DNA from: Pseudomonadota bacterium
GTDB taxonomy: Bacteria > Pseudomonadota > Alphaproteobacteria > Reyranellales > Reyranellaceae
DNA: 12,863 nt
Direction of reading: 5' to 3'
Assembly (NCBI GenBank): GCA_023436825.1
Contig: JAEZHS010000687.1
Coordinates: 1-12,863 of the forward strand
Of this stretch, positions 9,968-12,863 are shown one piece after another. A program made the translations under genes and the position numbers. The first letter of the stretch is position 1. Every line of letters starts with the position of its first letter. Below the pieces are notes generated by a model. That model saw only the letters and a list, made by a program, of their open reading frames with translations, did no database searches and had not been told where the DNA came from.

Positions 9968-10639
9968 ATGCGCGTGTCAGAAGCCATCAACTCCCGCCGC
10001 TCGATGCGCATGTTCAAGTCCGATCCCGTACCGCAGGCCGACATCGAATGGATCATCTCGACCGCGAGCCGCGCCGCGTCGAACGGCAACCTGCAGCCGT
10101 GGAAGCTCTACGTGACCACGGGCAAGGCGCGGCAGCGCCTTTCGGCGGCGATCCTCAAGGCGATGGACGACGGCGACAACGGGCCGGGCGCCGAATACAA
10201 CGTCTATCCCAAGGAGTTCACGGCCGTGTACGACGCGCGCCGCAAGCTCGTCGGCAAGCAGCTCTACACCCTGCTCGGCGTGCCGCGCGGCGATGCCGCG
10301 GGCATGCTGAAACAGTTCCGCAAGAACTACGATTTCTTCGACGCGCCGGTCGGCATGATCCTGTGCGTCGAGCGGCGCATGGGCAACGGCCAGTGGATCG
10401 ACTGTGGCATCTTCCTTGACCAGCTCATGCTGCTGGCGCGCGAGAAGGGCCTGCATACCTGCCCGCAGGCCGCCTTCAGCCGCTATCAGCACGTCGTCCG
10501 CCGCGAGCTGAAGGTGCCCGACGAGGAGGTCGTGATCTGCGGCCTGGCGCTGGGCTATGCCGATCCCGATGAGATCCCCAACAACCTGATCACCGAGCGT
10601 GCGCCGCTCAAGGATTTCACGGCCTGGTTCCACGAATGA
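9968..10639 (+). CDS. Nitroreductase-family flavoprotein
   Basis: A 223-residue member of the FMN-dependent nitroreductase family, which reduces nitro compounds, quinones or enones using NAD(P)H in the cytoplasm. Features are the FMN-phosphate-binding N-terminus SRRSMRMF (9-16), the SNGNLQPW segment (38-45), a central helical insert with aromatic residues that would shape the substrate pocket, and a C-terminal [17 protein letters not shown] region. The physiological substrate cannot be predicted. The ATG follows the VOC-hydrolase stop by 6 nt. GGAG at 9954-9957, inside the preceding gene, serves as the ribosome-binding site. Its stop overlaps the next ATG by 4 nt (ATGA), so the two are translationally coupled. 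Alternative specialised members of the fold (BluB-like, iodotyrosine deiodinase-like) cannot be excluded but show no specific signature. Confidence 0.9.
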   Translation: MRVSEAINSRRSMRMFKSDPVPQADIEWIISTASRAASNGNLQPWKLYVTTGKARQRLSAAILKAMDDGDNGPGAEYNVYPKEFTAVYDARRKLVGKQLYTLLGVPRGDAAGMLKQFRKNYDFFDAPVGMILCVERRMGNGQWIDCGIFLDQLMLLAREKGLHTCPQAAFSRYQHVVRRELKVPDEEVVICGLALGYADPDEIPNNLITERAPLKDFTAWFHE

Positions 10640-11838
10640 ACGCTGGGCGAGATTCTCTCGCCGCCGCCGCGGCCTTTTGCGGCGGCATCGGCTTGTACGG
10701 CCTGCTCTACGTCATTTTCCTCTTCGCCGATGGCCCGCCGATCGGGCCGCATGTCGGTGTCCTGTTCCCCGACTTCCTGGTGTTCCACGCCGCGGCTCGG
10801 GCCTTCTTCGAGGGCAAGCTGGCGCTGGTCTACGACATCGACGCCTTCACGCGCTTCCAGGTCGCAACCTATCCCGACCGTCTGCCTCCTTCGACCTTCT
10901 TCCGGCCGTTCTTCTATCCGCCGGTCTTCCTGCTGATGCTGCTGCCGTTCGGCCTGCTTGCGGTGACCAAAGCCTTTGCCGTGTTCATGGCGGTGACCGC
11001 CGCTCTGGCCACCGCTCTCGAAGGGCGGCGCGACCTGTGGGGCTGGCTCGCGATCGTCACTTCACCCGCGGCGGTGTGGGTCGTGGTGGCAGGCCAGAAC
11101 ACCTTTCTCAGCATTGCGCTTCTCTATGGCGGCCTGCACCTGCTCGAGCGCGCGCCGCTCGCCGCCGGCGTGCTTCTGGGTCTGCTGAGCTTCAAGCCGC
11201 AGATCTGGGTGCTCGTGCCGCTCGCCTTGCTGGCGGCGCGACAATGGCGGGCATTCGTTGCGATGGTCGTCACCGTTGCCGTGCTCGCATTGGCAAGCCT
11301 TGCCGTGTTCGGCCTCGATTTCTGCCTCGCCTACCTCGACGCCATGCGGCTTGCGGGATCGTCCCAGATCGCGGAGACGATGTTCGAGCGCGTCTATATG
11401 CACATGACGACGCTGTTGGCCGCGGCACGCATCGTCGGCCTGTCGCCCGGCATCGCAGGCGCCATCCAGCTCGCCGGCGCCCTTCTGGCGATAGCGGCCG
11501 TGTGGCACGCTTTCCGCCATCATGGTCCCGGCGTTGCGCGTACGTCGGTCTTGGTGACGGCGACCTTCCTGGTGTCGCCCTATACGCTGAACTACGATCT
11601 GCTGCTGCTGATGCCGGTCGTCGTCGCCCTGTTTCGGCTGGGAGCGGTGCAGGGCTTCTACCCCGGAGAGCGTCTGGTCCATGTCGCGATGTGGCTGATC
11701 CCGACCATGGGCTTGATCCTGAACCGGCTCGATTTGCCCGTGACGCCCCTGCTCGTCCTGCTGCTCGGAACCATCGCCTGGGTGCGCCTGCACGACGCGG
11801 CCAAAGTCGAATTGCCGAAGCCCGCGACGGCGAGCTAA
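10636..11838 (+). CDS. Multi-pass membrane protein, GT87/DUF2029 family putative glycosyltransferase
   Basis: A 400-residue integral inner-membrane protein with about nine to eleven hydrophobic segments. It resembles the DUF2029/GT87 family, polyprenyl-phosphate-sugar-dependent glycosyltransferases of the GT-C fold best known as mannosyltransferases in actinobacteria. Family-like marks are [10 protein letters not shown] at 44-53 with an acidic Asp46 after the first helix, [14 protein letters not shown] at 93-106, GQNTFLS at 153-159, SFKPQIW at 185-191 and the late [12 protein letters not shown] helix. The sugar donor and acceptor are unknown; modification of an envelope glycan or lipid is the natural guess. 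The ATG overlaps the nitroreductase stop and no Shine-Dalgarno is seen, which suggests translational coupling. A glycosyltransferase is an unexpected partner for soluble redox and detoxification enzymes. Confidence 0.82.
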   Translation: MNAGRDSLAAAAAFCGGIGLYGLLYVIFLFADGPPIGPHVGVLFPDFLVFHAAARAFFEGKLALVYDIDAFTRFQVATYPDRLPPSTFFRPFFYPPVFLLMLLPFGLLAVTKAFAVFMAVTAALATALEGRRDLWGWLAIVTSPAAVWVVVAGQNTFLSIALLYGGLHLLERAPLAAGVLLGLLSFKPQIWVLVPLALLAARQWRAFVAMVVTVAVLALASLAVFGLDFCLAYLDAMRLAGSSQIAETMFERVYMHMTTLLAAARIVGLSPGIAGAIQLAGALLAIAAVWHAFRHHGPGVARTSVLVTATFLVSPYTLNYDLLLLMPVVVALFRLGAVQGFYPGERLVHVAMWLIPTMGLILNRLDLPVTPLLVLLLGTIAWVRLHDAAKVELPKPATAS

Positions 11839-11842
11839 AACC

Positions 11843-11867
11843 CAGTGAATTCACTGCGGAATGCAGT
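11843..11867 (+). promoter_or_regulatory. Nested inverted repeats ahead of acs
   Basis: CAGTGAATTCACTG (11843-11856) is a perfect 14-bp palindrome. Its right half also forms part of a second inverted repeat, ACTGC-GGAAT-GCAGT (11853-11867). Only one of the two stems can form at a time in RNA, and the second ends one base before the acs Shine-Dalgarno. It could be a dimeric-regulator operator, a small leader switch, or chance in a 44-nt gap. No clear promoter is visible here. Confidence 0.4.
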
Positions 11868-11868
11868 C

Positions 11869-11875
11869 GGGAGGG
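11869..11875 (+). promoter_or_regulatory. Ribosome-binding site of acs
   Basis: GGGAGGG lies 7 nt before the ATG at 11883 and supports that start. It lies immediately after the second inverted repeat, so a hairpin there could affect its accessibility. Confidence 0.65.
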
Positions 11876-11882
11876 AATCGAA

Positions 11883-12863
11883 ATGGCCGATGAACTGATC
11901 GACGTCAGTGCCAACTGGGCTAAGCGCGCCTATGTCGACGACGCCAAATACAGGGCGATGTACGAAGCCTCGATCAAGGATCCCGCCAAGTTCTGGGGCG
12001 AGCACGGCAAGCGCATCGACTGGATCAAGCCTTACAGCGACGGCGCGGTGCGCGATGTCGACTATACCGGCAACGTCCACATCCGCTGGTACCATGACGG
12101 CGTGCTGAACGTGTCGGCCAACTGCGTGGACCGGCATCTCGCCAAGCGAGCCGACCAGACGGCGATCATCTGGGAAGGCGACGATCCGTCGAAGTCCAGG
12201 CACATCACCTATCGCGAACTGCATGCCGAAGTCTGCCGCATGGCCAATGTGCTCAGGGAACTCGGCGTCAAGAAGGGCGATCGCGTCACCATCTACCTGC
12301 CGATGATCCCCGAGGCGGCCTACGCGATGCTCGCCTGCACGCGCATCGGTGCGATCCACTCCGTGGTGTTCGGCGGCTTCTCGCCCGACAGCCTCGCCAA
12401 TCGCATCGTCGACTGCGACAGCAACATCGTCATCACCGCCGACGAGGGCCTGCGCGGCGGCAAGCCTGTGCCGCTCAAGGCCAACACCGACGAGGCGATC
12501 ACGAAGGCGCCGGGCGTGAAGAAGGTGCTGGTGGTCCGCCACACCGGCGGCAAGATCGCCTGGAATGCCGACCGTGACGTGTGGTGGCACGAGATCGCGG
12601 CCAAGGTGCCGGCGGAATGTGCGCCCGAGCCGATGGGCGCCGAGGATCCGCTGTTCATCCTCTACACCTCGGGCTCGACCGGCAAGCCGAAGGGGGTGCT
12701 GCACACCACCGCCGGCTATCTCGTCTATGTCGCGATGACGCACGAATACGGCTTCGACTACCACGACGGCGACGTCTACTGGTGCACGGCCGATGTCGGC
12801 TGGGTGACGGGCCATTCCTACATCCTCTACGGCCCGCTCGCCAACGGCGCGACGACCCTGATG
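11883..12863 (+). CDS. acs: Acetyl-CoA synthetase, 3' end cut by window edge
   Basis: The AMP-forming acetate:CoA ligase converts acetate, ATP and CoA to acetyl-CoA through acetyl-adenylate in the cytoplasm. About 327 of the usual 650 or so residues are present. The N-terminal ACAS-type region (about 1-90) shows [17 protein letters not shown] and [14 protein letters not shown]. The AMP-binding core contains [40 protein letters not shown], the P-loop [11 protein letters not shown] at 261-271 and [23 protein letters not shown] at the cut end. The last two and the WGEHG/FGGFS motifs identify the acetyl/propionyl branch. Acetate is favoured over propionate (PrpE) by the strong Acs-like N-terminal half, but the carboxylate-pocket Trp is beyond the window. 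The regulatory acetylatable lysine near the C-terminus is also not visible. It starts 44 nt after the GT87 gene with its own good Shine-Dalgarno. Confidence 0.95.
   Translation, partial: MADELIDVSANWAKRAYVDDAKYRAMYEASIKDPAKFWGEHGKRIDWIKPYSDGAVRDVDYTGNVHIRWYHDGVLNVSANCVDRHLAKRADQTAIIWEGDDPSKSRHITYRELHAEVCRMANVLRELGVKKGDRVTIYLPMIPEAAYAMLACTRIGAIHSVVFGGFSPDSLANRIVDCDSNIVITADEGLRGGKPVPLKANTDEAITKAPGVKKVLVVRHTGGKIAWNADRDVWWHEIAAKVPAECAPEPMGAEDPLFILYTSGSTGKPKGVLHTTAGYLVYVAMTHEYGFDYHDGDVYWCTADVGWVTGHSYILYGPLANGATTLM

Noticed and set aside
11835..12815. 326-codon minus-strand open frame opposite acs
   Set aside because: Shadow of acs, with a His/Asp/Val-rich translation typical of such antisense frames.

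Overview
The window is 12.9 kb of GC-rich, densely coding bacterial chromosome. The GC-biased codon use, gene spacing and protein sequences point to an alphaproteobacterium, perhaps a Rhodospirillales/Hyphomicrobiales relative such as Reyranella. That placement is inferred from sequence feel alone. I found no mobile elements, tRNA or rRNA genes, CRISPR arrays or phage genes. No intergenic gap exceeds about 120 bases, so every stretch is accounted for.

Left block (minus strand, 1-3509): a response regulator and its membrane histidine kinase overlap by ATGA. They are followed 91 nt downstream by an AMP-forming long-chain acyl-CoA synthetase that runs off the left edge just before its C-terminal lid domain. 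A lone alpha/beta hydrolase (3607-4404, plus) diverges from the response regulator. It converges on an exported TPR protein (4464-5462, minus), with a perfect 15-bp inverted repeat between the two stop codons.

Right block (all plus, 5574-12863): acnA (aconitase A), behind a recognisable sigma70-type promoter, is followed at very short spacing by a DinB-fold protein, a VOC-alpha/beta-hydrolase fusion, a nitroreductase and a multi-membrane-span GT87/DUF2029 protein. The last two overlap by ATGA. After a 44-nt gap carrying nested inverted repeats comes acs (acetyl-CoA synthetase), cut by the right edge. acnA and acs are central carbon (TCA/acetate) genes. The four genes between them look like accessory detoxification or envelope functions that may be co-transcribed with acnA.

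I see no convincing undescribed defence or mobile system. The items most worth a second look are the VOC-hydrolase fusion whose VOC half seems to lack metal ligands, the competing small hairpins directly ahead of the acs ribosome-binding site, the convergent-gene hairpin, and the conserved-looking gene run behind acnA.
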